Shown in pieces: positions 1 through 6,671 of a stretch of 10,076 bases of DNA; position 1 is the stretch's first letter, and every line of letters begins with the position of its first letter. Below the pieces are notes generated by a model. That model saw nothing but the letters and a program-made list of their open reading frames with translations. It had not been told where the DNA came from and made no database searches. A program made the translations under genes and the position numbers. This stretch comes from Rhodoferax sp. (GTDB taxonomy: Bacteria; Pseudomonadota; Gammaproteobacteria; Burkholderiales; Burkholderiaceae_C): the NCBI GenBank assembly GCA_026785765.1, contig JAJAZK010000254.1:1-10076 (forward strand). Reading direction: 5' to 3'.

Positions 1-1263
1 TATCGCTTCAAAGGCAGATTCGCGGTCTATGGTCTTTTCATACACACCGGCGACGATGGACTCGGCCATCAGCGCGCTGCGTTGCGCCGCCGTGATCGGC
101 CCGATCTGGCTGGCGGGTGGCAACACGTAGACCCGCTCGGTGACGCAGGGGCGGCCCTTTTCGTCCAGAAAGCTGCCCAGCGCCTCGCCCCCGGCGAGTT
201 CGGTGATGGCGGTCTCGATGTCAAGCTTGGGATTTTGCCGCATGGTTTCGGCCGCCGACTTGACGGCTTTCTGGTCGCGCGGGGTGAAGGCGCGCAGGGC
301 GTGTTGCACCCGGTTGCCCAGTTGCGCCAACACGCTGTCTGGAATATCCAGCGGGTTCTGCGTCACGAAATAGACGCCGACACCTTTGGAACGCACCAGC
401 CGCACCACCAGTTCGATGCGCTCGATCAGCACCTTGGGTGCATCGGCAAACAGCAAATGCGCCTCGTCGAAGAAGAACACCAGCTTGGGCTTGTCCAGGT
501 CGCCAACTTCCGGCAGCGCCTCGAACAACTCGCTGAGCATCCACAACAGAAACGCTGCGTACAGACGTGGTGCGTTCATCAGCTGGTCCGCCGCCAGCAC
601 ATTCACTACGCCGCGGCCGCTGCCATCGGTCTGCATGAAGTCTTCGATATTGAGCATGGGCTCGCCGAAGAACCTGTCACCACCCTGGGCTTCAATTTGC
701 AGCAAGCCGCGCTGGATGGCACCAATGCTGGCCGCGCTGATGTTGCCGTATTCGGTGGTGAAGTCCGACGCGGTGTCGCCGATCTGTTGGCACATGGCGC
801 GCAGGTCTTTCATGTCCAGCAGCAGCAAGCCCTGGTCGTCCGCGATCTTGAACACCAGTTGCAGAACGCCGGTCTGCGTTTCATTGAGGTTGAGCATGCG
901 TGCCAACAGCAGCGGCCCGAGGTCGCTCACCGTGGCGCGCACCGGGTGGCCCTGCTTGCCGAACACATCCCACAAGGTGACCGGGAAGGCTGCAAACTCC
1001 GGTGTTGGCAGGCCGCGCTCCTTGATCACCTTCCCGAGTCTGTCACTCAAGGTCCCGGCTTGAGAGATGCCGGTGAGATCGCCCTTGACGTCGGCCATGA
1101 AGACCGGCACACCGATGCGCGAGAACGCCTCGGCCATGGTTTGCAAAGTGATTGTTTTGCCGGTGCCGGTGGCGACGGTGATCAGCCCATGCCGGTTCGC
1201 CCGTTGCGGCAGCAACCAGCAGGTGGGGTTTTCGTGCTTGGCAATTGCGATGGGGTCGGTCAT
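1..1263 (-). CDS. yjgR: YjgR/HerA-like (DUF853) P-loop ATPase, N-terminal 421 residues, partial
   Basis: The minus strand is open from ATG at 1263-1261 to the left edge, so the C-terminus is missing. The protein strongly resembles E. coli YjgR (about 500 residues), a HerA/FtsK-type P-loop ATPase family of unknown cellular role. Visible landmarks are NRHGLIT before the P-loop, a P-loop ATGTGKT at residues 31-37, FMADVKGDLTG at about 55-65, and a Walker B stretch KLVFFFDEAHLLF with D266-E267. VRSKGVGVYFVTQNP, a sensor-like segment, follows. A GGAG at 1271-1268 lies 4 nt before the ATG and supports this start. Residue 30 is valine where YjgR, as I recall it, has the first Walker A glycine (GATGTGKT). 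The gene is divergent from yebC. Family assignment is firm. Helicase activity is only inferred from HerA, so 'ATPase' is the safe name. Confidence 0.93.
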   Translation of the reverse strand, partial: MTDPIAIAKHENPTCWLLPQRANRHGLITVATGTGKTITLQTMAEAFSRIGVPVFMADVKGDLTGISQAGTLSDRLGKVIKERGLPTPEFAAFPVTLWDVFGKQGHPVRATVSDLGPLLLARMLNLNETQTGVLQLVFKIADDQGLLLLDMKDLRAMCQQIGDTASDFTTEYGNISAASIGAIQRGLLQIEAQGGDRFFGEPMLNIEDFMQTDGSGRGVVNVLAADQLMNAPRLYAAFLLWMLSELFEALPEVGDLDKPKLVFFFDEAHLLFADAPKVLIERIELVVRLVRSKGVGVYFVTQNPLDIPDSVLAQLGNRVQHALRAFTPRDQKAVKSAAETMRQNPKLDIETAITELAGGEALGSFLDEKGRPCVTERVYVLPPASQIGPITAAQRSALMAESIVAGVYEKTIDRESAFEAI

Positions 1264-1290
1264 AACGCTCCAAAAAGTACAATTCAGCGC
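1238..1290 (+). promoter_or_regulatory. Candidate sigma-70 promoter(s) for the yebC operon
   Basis: Two overlapping candidates are visible. One has TTGGCA at 1238-1243 (5 of 6 to TTGACA), a 17-nt spacer, and CATAAC at 1261-1266 (4 of 6 to TATAAT). The other has a better -10, TACAAT at 1278-1283 (5 of 6), but no convincing -35 upstream. Either would give a short leader before the GTG at 1321. The first overlaps the start codon of the divergent yjgR-like gene, so the two genes would share control sequence. This is motif matching only. Confidence 0.3.
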
Positions 1291-1320
1291 ATAGCGTAAC
1301 GAATTTTCGAAGGAGTCCGC

Positions 1321-2040
1321 GTGGCAGGACATAGCAAGTGGGCCAATATTCAGCACCGCAAGGGTCGCCAGGACGAAAAGCGGGGCAAGATCTGGACCCG
1401 TGTCATCCGCGAGATCATGGTTGCGGCACGACTGGGTGGAGGTGACCTGGCGATCAATCCGCGGCTGCGGCTGGCAGTGGAGAAAGCCAAGGCGGCAAAC
1501 CTGCCGGCCGAGACAGTCAAGCGCAACATCGACAAGGCCACCGGCAACCTGGAAGGTGTGTCCTACGAAGAGATCCGGTATGAGGGTTACGGCATTGGCG
1601 GCGCTGCGATCATCGTCGACACCATGACCGACAACCGGGTGCGCACCGTTGCCGATGTGCGCCATGCGTTCAGCAAATATGGCGGCAACATGGGCACGGA
1701 AGGTTCGGTCGCTTTCCAGTTCCGGCATTGCGGACAACTGGTGTTTGCGCCCGGCACCAGCGAAGACAAAGTGATGGAAGTTGCGCTCGAGGTTGGCGCC
1801 GACGACGTTCTGGTCGACGACGATGGTGCGATCGAGGTGCTGACGGCACCGTCGGCCATGGAGCCAGTGCGGCAGGCACTGGAGGCGGCGGGACTGAAAG
1901 CCGAACTGGCCGAGGTCACCATGCGCGCCGAAAACCCGGTGGACCTGCAGGGCGACGAAGCCGTCCGGATGCAAAAACTGCTGGATGTGCTGGAAGACCT
2001 GGACGATGTGCAGGCGGTCCACCACAACGCTGCCTTATGA
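1321..2040 (+). CDS. yebC: YebC/PmpR/TACO1 family protein
   Basis: This 239-residue protein has the usual family length (about 240-250). It opens with the hallmark AGHSKWANIQHRKGRQD and includes GYGIGGAAIIVDTMTDNR (about 90-107) and YGGNMGTEGSVAFQF (about 120-134). The start is GTG at 1321, preceded by a good Shine-Dalgarno AAGGAG at 1310-1315 with a 5-nt spacer. No other start would keep the conserved N-terminus. The family was long annotated as a DNA-binding regulator (PmpR in Pseudomonas). Later work on YebC and mitochondrial TACO1 points to a role in translation, helping ribosomes through difficult stretches such as proline runs. That role fits its place at the head of an operon rich in ribosome genes. 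The stop overlaps the purD start (ATGA, 2037-2040), implying coupled translation. Identity is secure; the molecular role here is inferred. Confidence 0.97.
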   Translation: MAGHSKWANIQHRKGRQDEKRGKIWTRVIREIMVAARLGGGDLAINPRLRLAVEKAKAANLPAETVKRNIDKATGNLEGVSYEEIRYEGYGIGGAAIIVDTMTDNRVRTVADVRHAFSKYGGNMGTEGSVAFQFRHCGQLVFAPGTSEDKVMEVALEVGADDVLVDDDGAIEVLTAPSAMEPVRQALEAAGLKAELAEVTMRAENPVDLQGDEAVRMQKLLDVLEDLDDVQAVHHNAAL

Positions 2041-3311
2041 AAGTATTGGTCGTTGGCGGTGGCGGTCGCGAACACGCGTTGGCCTGGAAACTCGCCCAGT
2101 CGCCCAAGGTGGAGCGGGTATTCGTGGCGCCGGGCAACGGTGGAACGGCCCTGGCCTCCAGCCTGCGCAATGTGGCTTTCACCGACATCGTACAGTTGCG
2201 CACATGGGCACTGGCGGAAAAAATCGGTCTTACGGTGGTCGGCCCCGAGGGGCCACTGGCCGCCGGCCTGGTGGACGATTTCCGCGAGAATGGTTTGCGC
2301 GTTTTCGGCCCAACCCGGGCTGCTGCCCAGCTGGAAACTTCCAAGGCCTTCTCCAAGGCTTTCATGGTGCGCCATGGCATCCCGACGGCGGCCCATGCGA
2401 CGTTTCATGAACGCGCTGCCGCCCATGCCTGGATAGAGGCCAAGGGTGTGCCAATGGTGGTCAAGGCCGATGGACTGGCGGCTGGCAAGGGGGTAGTGGT
2501 GGCTCAAACGCTGCAGCAAGCCCATGTGGCGATCGACCAGATGCTGCCGCCCGACGCCGACCCGGCCACTTGCGTGGTGGTGGAAGAATTTCTGGTTGGC
2601 GAGGAGGCCAGTTTCATCGTCGTATGCGACGGCACGAACGCGCTGGCGCTCGCCACCAGCCAGGACCATAAACGCCTGCTCGACGCCGATCAGGGCCCCA
2701 ATACCGGTGGCATGGGAGCCTACTCCCCGGCGCCGGTGGTGACACCGGCGGTGCACGCCCGCGCCATGCGCGAGGTGATTCTGCCCACACTGCGCGGCAT
2801 GGAGAAGGAGGGCATCGAATACACCGGTTTCCTTTACGCCGGCTTGATGGTGGACGCCCAAGGCCATGTCAGGACGCTGGAGTTCAACTGCCGCCTGGGC
2901 GACCCCGAGACCCAGCCTATTCTGATGCGCCTCAAGACAGATCTGCTCGAGTTGCTGTTGGCCGCCACAGAAACCGGCGCGCAGCGCCAGCTCGATCAGA
3001 TGGAACTGGAGTGGGACCGGCGCACCGCCCTCGGCGTGGTGGCAGCGGCGCATGGTTATCCGTCCGATCCGCGCGCCGGCGACACGATAAGCGGTTTGCC
3101 GGTGCCTGCCGCCGACAGCATGGTATTCCACGCTGCCACTGTGCGTGTCGGCGACGATGTGGCGACCTCTGGCGGGCGCGTCCTGTGTGTGACGGCTCTT
3201 GCGGACAACGTGCGCCAGGCGCAGGATCGTGCCTATGCGCTGCTGCGCGCGATCCACTTCGACGGTATGCAGTACCGGCGTGATATCGGGCACCGCGCTC
3301 TGGCAAGGTGA
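2037..3311 (+). CDS. purD: Phosphoribosylamine--glycine ligase (GAR synthetase)
   Basis: This enzyme of de novo purine synthesis joins 5-phosphoribosylamine and glycine with ATP to form glycinamide ribonucleotide in the cytoplasm. The 424-residue length is typical. The N-terminal domain starts MKVLVVGGGGREHALAWKL, with the glycine loop at 7-13. An ATP-grasp domain follows, with KADGLAAGKGVVVA, and then DADQGPNTGGMGAYSPAP. The family signature RLGDPETQ is at 286-293. The ATG overlaps the yebC stop by 4 nt (ATGA) and has no clear Shine-Dalgarno, so translation probably depends on ribosomes finishing yebC. An open frame extends upstream inside yebC, but its translation there is unlike PurD, so ATG at 2037 is chosen. 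Residue 285 before the signature is Cys (EFNCR), where I recall EFNVR or EFNAR in most homologues; this is probably harmless. Confidence 0.98.
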   Translation: MKVLVVGGGGREHALAWKLAQSPKVERVFVAPGNGGTALASSLRNVAFTDIVQLRTWALAEKIGLTVVGPEGPLAAGLVDDFRENGLRVFGPTRAAAQLETSKAFSKAFMVRHGIPTAAHATFHERAAAHAWIEAKGVPMVVKADGLAAGKGVVVAQTLQQAHVAIDQMLPPDADPATCVVVEEFLVGEEASFIVVCDGTNALALATSQDHKRLLDADQGPNTGGMGAYSPAPVVTPAVHARAMREVILPTLRGMEKEGIEYTGFLYAGLMVDAQGHVRTLEFNCRLGDPETQPILMRLKTDLLELLLAATETGAQRQLDQMELEWDRRTALGVVAAAHGYPSDPRAGDTISGLPVPAADSMVFHAATVRVGDDVATSGGRVLCVTALADNVRQAQDRAYALLRAIHFDGMQYRRDIGHRALAR

Positions 3312-3315
3312 GTTC

Positions 3316-4269
3316 ATGGCCACGCAGCGGCACACCACAACAACGGCCAGCACGGTTGGGCCCGATGTCGGCGCGGTCCAAGCCTACCTGCAGGACTTGC
3401 AGGCGCGCATCACCTCCGCAGTGGCGGCAATAGGCGGCGGCAGCTTCTTGCGCGACGCCTGGGAGAAGGCGCCCGGCGAGCCCCTGCAAGGCAGTGGCCT
3501 GACCATGATTCTGGAAGGCGGCGCGGTTTTTGAGCGCGCCGGTTGCGGCTTTTCGCAGGTGCGTGGCCCGCGCCTGCCTCCGTCGGCAACGCAACATCGC
3601 CCGGAACTCGCTGGCGCACCCTTCTCTGCCATGGGCGTCTCGCTGGTGTTCCATCCGCGCAGCCCGATGGTGCCCACGGTGCACATGAATGTGCGCATGC
3701 TCGCGGCGACCGGCGCCGACGGGGTGGAGGTATGCTGGTTTGGCGGCGGCATGGATTTGACCCCGTATTACGGTTTTTCGGAGGACGCGGTGCATTTCCA
3801 CCACCAGTGCAAGCAGGCGCTCGACCCGTTCGGCGCGGGTCTGTACCCGCGTTTCAAGACCTGGTGCGACGAGTATTTCTACCTCAAACACCGCAACGAG
3901 GCACGCGGCATAGGCGGCGTGTTCTTCGACGACTTCTCCGAACTGGGTTTTGCTGGCAGTTTCGCCATGCTGCGCTCCCTGGCTGATGCGTTCCTGGGTG
4001 CGTATTTGCCGATTGTTGAGAGCCGGCGTAATTTGCCCAATGGCGAGCGCGAACGCGCATTCCAGCTCTACCGGCGTGGCCGTTATGTGGAGTTCAATCT
4101 GGTGTGGGACCGTGGCACCCATTTCGGGCTGCAATCCGGCGGTCGTACCGAATCGATACTTCTGTCGATGCCGCCGCTGGCAAGCTGGGCTTACCAACAA
4201 CAGCCGGAGCCCGGCAGCCCGGAGCAAGCCCTGTACCGCGATTTTCTGGTGCCCAAGGACTGGGTTTGA
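3316..4269 (+). CDS. hemF: Oxygen-dependent coproporphyrinogen III oxidase
   Basis: HemF oxidatively decarboxylates coproporphyrinogen III to protoporphyrinogen IX with O2, a late step of heme synthesis in the cytoplasm. The protein has 317 residues, slightly longer than E. coli HemF (299). The extra length is mostly a Thr-rich N-terminus, MATQRHTTTTAST. Conserved blocks include WFGGGMDLTPYYGF (141-154) and the family signature starting KTWCDEYFYLKHRNEARG (181-198), followed by GGVFFDDF. H113, H123 and H192 lie in blocks matching conserved histidines of the family. The C-terminus PKDWV is typical. The ATG at 3316 has AAGGTGAG at 3305-3312, which overlaps the purD stop. An in-frame upstream ATG at 3199 would lie inside purD and add residues unlike HemF. 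The gene implies aerobic heme synthesis; an anaerobic HemN elsewhere cannot be excluded. Confidence 0.98.
   Translation: MATQRHTTTTASTVGPDVGAVQAYLQDLQARITSAVAAIGGGSFLRDAWEKAPGEPLQGSGLTMILEGGAVFERAGCGFSQVRGPRLPPSATQHRPELAGAPFSAMGVSLVFHPRSPMVPTVHMNVRMLAATGADGVEVCWFGGGMDLTPYYGFSEDAVHFHHQCKQALDPFGAGLYPRFKTWCDEYFYLKHRNEARGIGGVFFDDFSELGFAGSFAMLRSLADAFLGAYLPIVESRRNLPNGERERAFQLYRRGRYVEFNLVWDRGTHFGLQSGGRTESILLSMPPLASWAYQQQPEPGSPEQALYRDFLVPKDWV
4255..4259 (+). promoter_or_regulatory. Shine-Dalgarno deciding the TTG start of nadD
   Basis: AAGGA lies inside the last codons of hemF, 6 nt before TTG at 4266. No ATG or GTG occurs in the nadD frame between here and the conserved GLFGG motif. The TTG overlaps the hemF stop as TTGA, a normal coupled arrangement apart from the rare start codon. 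Confidence 0.6.
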
Positions 4270-4874
4270 CGCTGGCCGCCGCACGCATCGGTCTGTTTGG
4301 TGGGGCGTTCGATCCGCCCCACGCGGCGCACCGTGCGCTGATTGAAGCCGCCCTGGCGCAGTTGCGACTGGACAAACTACTGGTGCTGCCGACAGGCCAG
4401 GCCTGGCACAAGGCGCGGGCACTGTCACCAGCGCAGCACCGGGTGGCGATGGCAGAACTGGCCTTTGCGGACCTGCCGCGGGTGCAGATTGACGCACGCG
4501 AAACTCTGCGGGATGGCCCGACCTACACCGTCGATACACTGCGCGAACTGCACCGTGAGCGGCCTGGCGCACAATTCTTCCTGATTCTGGGCCAGGACCA
4601 GGCGCAGACACTGCAGCAATGGCATGCATGGGAGGCGGTTGTGCAATTAGCTAAAATTTGCGTAGCTTTGCGCCCGGCCTTGCCTGGCGCTTGCGCCCGA
4701 TTCGACCCTCCGCCAGGGCTGGAACAGCGCTTTACCACATTGCAATTCGAACCCACGGCGCTCAGCGCCACCGCAATTCGCCAGCAGTTCGCGCGCGCGC
4801 AGCGTGTTGTCCCTCTGGTCTGTGACAGGGTTGCGCGTTATATTGTTCTCCACCACCTTTACCAAAACGCTTGA
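4266..4874 (+). CDS. nadD: Nicotinate-nucleotide adenylyltransferase
   Basis: NadD transfers AMP from ATP to nicotinate mononucleotide, making deamido-NAD for NAD synthesis. The predicted protein has 202 residues, against 213 in E. coli. The nucleotidyltransferase fold shows GLFGGAFDPPHAAH at 9-22, holding the first catalytic histidine motif (H19, H22). GPTYTVDTL follows, then FFLILGQDQ, and LSATAIRQQF at 166-175, corresponding to the ISxTxIR phosphate-binding motif. The start is inferred as TTG at 4266, overlapping the hemF stop by 4 nt, because AAGGA sits 6 nt upstream and upstream codons encode hemF in another frame. The stop overlaps the rsfS ATG by one base. nadD followed by rsfS is a widely conserved bacterial pair. 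Bases 4644-4660 use A+T-rich codons unlike the rest of the gene (see separate entry). Confidence 0.95.
   Translation: MTLAAARIGLFGGAFDPPHAAHRALIEAALAQLRLDKLLVLPTGQAWHKARALSPAQHRVAMAELAFADLPRVQIDARETLRDGPTYTVDTLRELHRERPGAQFFLILGQDQAQTLQQWHAWEAVVQLAKICVALRPALPGACARFDPPPGLEQRFTTLQFEPTALSATAIRQQFARAQRVVPLVCDRVARYIVLHHLYQNA
4644..4699 (+). repeat. A+T-rich, repeat-like patch inside nadD
   Basis: Within a G+C-rich gene, 4644-4660 is strongly A+T-rich and contains the palindrome TTAGCTAA (4647-4654). After it, TTGCGCCCG occurs twice (4668-4676 and 4691-4699), and GGCGC/GCGCC (4686-4690/4693-4697) can form a tight hairpin. The pattern of an AGCT/AAATTT segment next to GCGC hairpin halves reminds me, from memory only, of short dispersed intergenic repeats in Comamonadaceae. 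The reading frame stays open and aligns with NadD, so it could simply be odd codon choice. Confidence 0.25.
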
Positions 4875-5560
4875 TGACTACTGACACCGCCGCCAAAAGG
4901 GACACCCAGAAACTCCAGCGCGCCATCGTCGACGCGCTCGAAGACGTGAAGGCGCAGGACATCCAGGTATTCGACACCGAGCACCTGTCTGCATTGTTCG
5001 AGCGGGTCATCATTGCGTCGGGTACCTCGAACCGGCAAACCAAGGCGCTGGCCGCCAGCGTGCGCGACGCCGTGCGCACGGCCGGGTTCTCAAAACCCCG
5101 CATCGAGGGCGAGGCCAATGGCGAGTGGATCATCGTGGACTGCGACCGTGCCGTGGTGCACGTCATGCAGCCCAATGTGCGCCAGTATTACCACCTGGAA
5201 GAATTGTGGGGCGAAAAGCCGGTGCGGCTGAAATTCGGCGCGGCGAAACCGCCGCAGAAGGTCGCGGCCAAAGTGGTGCCGGCAAAGCCTGCGACGGCGG
5301 GCAAAGGCAAGGCCAGGCCCGTGGTTGCCAAGTCCGGGACTGGCACTGCGCCCAGTGCCAAGGTGGGCACCAAGACCGCCACCAAGCCGGGCGTAAAACC
5401 AGGCGCAAAACCAGCAACAAAGTCCGCAACAAAACCAGTCGTCAGGAAGGCTGCCGCAGCGTCGGCTCCGGCCACCGCGCCAGCCAGGCGTCCAGCGAAG
5501 GCCGCCGTGGCGGCACCGGCCAAACCAGCGCCCAGAAAGTCTGCTGTCCGCAAATCCTGA
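4874..5560 (+). CDS. rsfS: Ribosomal silencing factor RsfS (Iojap family) with long basic C-terminal tail
   Basis: RsfS binds L14 (uL14) of the 50S subunit and blocks joining to 30S, lowering translation in starvation or stationary phase. The conserved domain covers about residues 10-115, with DIQVFD, IIASGTSNRQTKALAASV, GEWIIVDCDRAVVHVM and YYHLEELWGE (105-114). Family members usually have about 105-140 residues; this one has 228. Residues about 122-228 form a low-complexity tail of Ala, Pro, Lys, Val and Thr, with 19 Lys, 6 Arg, no Asp or Glu and no aromatic residue. It holds tetrapeptide repeats at 171-190. The tail is predicted disordered and resembles histone H1-like tails; RNA or ribosome binding is inference. 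The start is ATG at 4874, overlapping the nadD stop (TGATG). An adjoining TTG at 4871 is possible but less likely. No clear Shine-Dalgarno is seen, so coupling is likely. Confidence 0.95.
   Translation: MTTDTAAKRDTQKLQRAIVDALEDVKAQDIQVFDTEHLSALFERVIIASGTSNRQTKALAASVRDAVRTAGFSKPRIEGEANGEWIIVDCDRAVVHVMQPNVRQYYHLEELWGEKPVRLKFGAAKPPQKVAAKVVPAKPATAGKGKARPVVAKSGTGTAPSAKVGTKTATKPGVKPGAKPATKSATKPVVRKAAAASAPATAPARRPAKAAVAAPAKPAPRKSAVRKS
5384..5443 (+). repeat. Five degenerate 12-bp units encoding K-P-x-x tetrapeptides in the rsfS tail
   Basis: Five consecutive in-frame units encode KPGV, KPGA, KPAT, KSAT and KPVV (RsfS residues 171-190). At the DNA level the units resemble AAACCAGCAACA with several substitutions, so they look like an old or slowly diverging tandem duplication. 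Flanking codons (TKTAT before, RKAAAA after) continue the same composition without strict periodicity. Confidence 0.7.
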
Positions 5561-5572
5561 AGCGGCACCGGC

Positions 5573-6040
5573 TTGAAACTGTCCGTCGTCGCCGTAGGCC
5601 TGCGTCTCCCTTCTTGGGCGCAAAGCGCCTGGGACGAATACGCCAAACGGTTTCCGCCCGAACTTCGGCTCGAACTGAAGGCAGTCAAAACCGAAACGCG
5701 CGGTTCGCGAACCAGCGCTGGCCTGTTGCAGGCCGAACGCGAGCGTATCGTGGCGGCAATTCCAGCGGGCAACCGCATCGTGGTACTGGACGAACATGGC
5801 AGCAGCCTGACGACACAGGCGCTGGCGCAACGGCTGACCCAATGGCAGCTAATTGGCGACGACGTGGCCCTGGTGATTGGCGGGCCGGACGGCCTGGAGC
5901 CAGCCTTCAAGCAGGCGGCACACGAACGGTTGCGGCTGTCCGACCTGACTTTGCCACACGCCATGGCGCGGGTGTTGCTGGTCGAGCAGTTGTACCGCGC
6001 CTGGTCGATCAATGCCAACCACCCTTACCACCGGGAGTGA
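5573..6040 (+). CDS. rlmH: 23S rRNA (pseudouridine-1915-N3) methyltransferase
   Basis: RlmH is a SPOUT-family methyltransferase that uses S-adenosylmethionine to methylate N3 of pseudouridine 1915 in helix 69 of 23S rRNA, acting on the 70S ribosome. The 155 residues equal the E. coli length. The N-terminus KLSVVAVGLRLPSW is typical. The SAM-binding knot contains LVIGGPDGL (101-108) and LTLPHAMARVLLVEQLYRAW, and the invariant C-terminus is YRAWSINANHPYHRE. The start is TTG at 5573: the conserved family N-terminus begins exactly there and no ATG or GTG fits. The Shine-Dalgarno is weak (AAGCGG at 5560-5565). The gene lies 12 nt after rsfS, a common bacterial pairing that links two factors acting on the large subunit. 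Confidence 0.97.
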   Translation: MKLSVVAVGLRLPSWAQSAWDEYAKRFPPELRLELKAVKTETRGSRTSAGLLQAERERIVAAIPAGNRIVVLDEHGSSLTTQALAQRLTQWQLIGDDVALVIGGPDGLEPAFKQAAHERLRLSDLTLPHAMARVLLVEQLYRAWSINANHPYHRE

Positions 6041-6046
6041 CACCGC

Positions 6047-6649
6047 GTGTTGCCATTTATCTACCTCGCATCGCAGAGTCCGCGGCGCAGCCAGTTGCTG
6101 GACCAGTTGGGAGTGGCGCACGCGCTGCTACTGCCGGGCCCGGAAGAAGATGCCGAAGCGCTTGAGGCCTTGCGCGCGGGCGAGACCCCCGCAGCCTATG
6201 TGGCGCGCGTAAGCTTGCTCAAACTCGACGCCGCGTTGCGTCGGCGCCGGGCGCGTGGACTGCGCGCCGCACCCGTCCTGTGTGCCGATACCACGGTCGC
6301 GCTGGGCCGACGCATCCTTGGAAAACCAGCCGACGCCGCCGAGGCAAAGTGCATGTTGCACGACCTTGCCGGGCGCACGCACCAGGTGCTCACGGCGGTG
6401 GCCGTTGGCAACACAAACCGGCAGTTGCAGTCCGTCAGTGTCTCGCGGGTGCGTCTGGCGCCGATGTCGGCCGATGCCATCCGGTCCTACGTGGCCAGCG
6501 GCGAACCCATGGGCAAGGCGGGCGCGTACGCCGTGCAGGGCAGGGTGGCCGGCTTCATCGAGCACATCAGCGGCAGCTACTCTGGCATCATGGGATTACC
6601 TCTTTTCGAGACCGCGCAAATGTTGCGTGGCCTGGGACTGCGGGTTTGA
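6047..6649 (+). CDS. maf: Maf family nucleoside triphosphate pyrophosphatase (YhdE-type, likely dTTP/UTP)
   Basis: Maf proteins hydrolyse non-canonical or surplus nucleoside triphosphates to monophosphates and pyrophosphate. The 200-residue protein has YLASQSPRRSQLLDQLG (6-22), CADTTVALG with probable catalytic D81 (79-87), GKPAD at 92-96, EPMGKAGAYAVQG (153-165) and ISGSYSGIMGLPL (174-186). The KAGAYAVQG block matches the YhdE type (dTTP, UTP and modified pyrimidines) and not the YceF type (m7GTP). The subclass call is from memory of the family. The start is GTG at 6047, with GGGAG at 6033-6037 nine nt upstream; TTG at 6050 would be the alternative. It begins 6 nt after rlmH and ends 22 nt before rng, so co-transcription is expected. 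The older label 'septum formation inhibitor' comes from overexpression in Bacillus. Confidence 0.95.
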   Translation: MLPFIYLASQSPRRSQLLDQLGVAHALLLPGPEEDAEALEALRAGETPAAYVARVSLLKLDAALRRRRARGLRAAPVLCADTTVALGRRILGKPADAAEAKCMLHDLAGRTHQVLTAVAVGNTNRQLQSVSVSRVRLAPMSADAIRSYVASGEPMGKAGAYAVQGRVAGFIEHISGSYSGIMGLPLFETAQMLRGLGLRV

Positions 6650-6671
6650 CGGCTTAACAGAGGTGCGCAGC

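Noticed and set aside
82..1299. Long plus-strand open frame of 405 codons, opposite the YjgR-like gene
   Set aside because: It is antisense to a protein with clear Walker motifs, its translation is rich in His and Gln with no family resemblance, and it is a codon-position shadow of a G+C-rich gene.
1587..3353. Minus-strand open frame of 588 codons across yebC and purD
   Set aside because: It is antisense to two secure genes and has no recognisable domain; G+C-rich codon bias explains the open frame.
2932..4629. Minus-strand open frame of 565 codons across purD, hemF and nadD
   Set aside because: It is antisense to three secure enzymes and has Arg/Ala/Pro-rich composition typical of shadow frames.
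4652..4657. TAAAAT as an internal -10 promoter box for rsfS
   Set aside because: There is no recognisable -35 at 15-19 bases upstream, and the gene is tightly coupled to nadD.
5384..5443. CRISPR-like or minisatellite array
   Set aside because: The units are contiguous in-frame 12-mers without spacers and encode a regular KPxx protein repeat, so they belong to the rsfS coding sequence.
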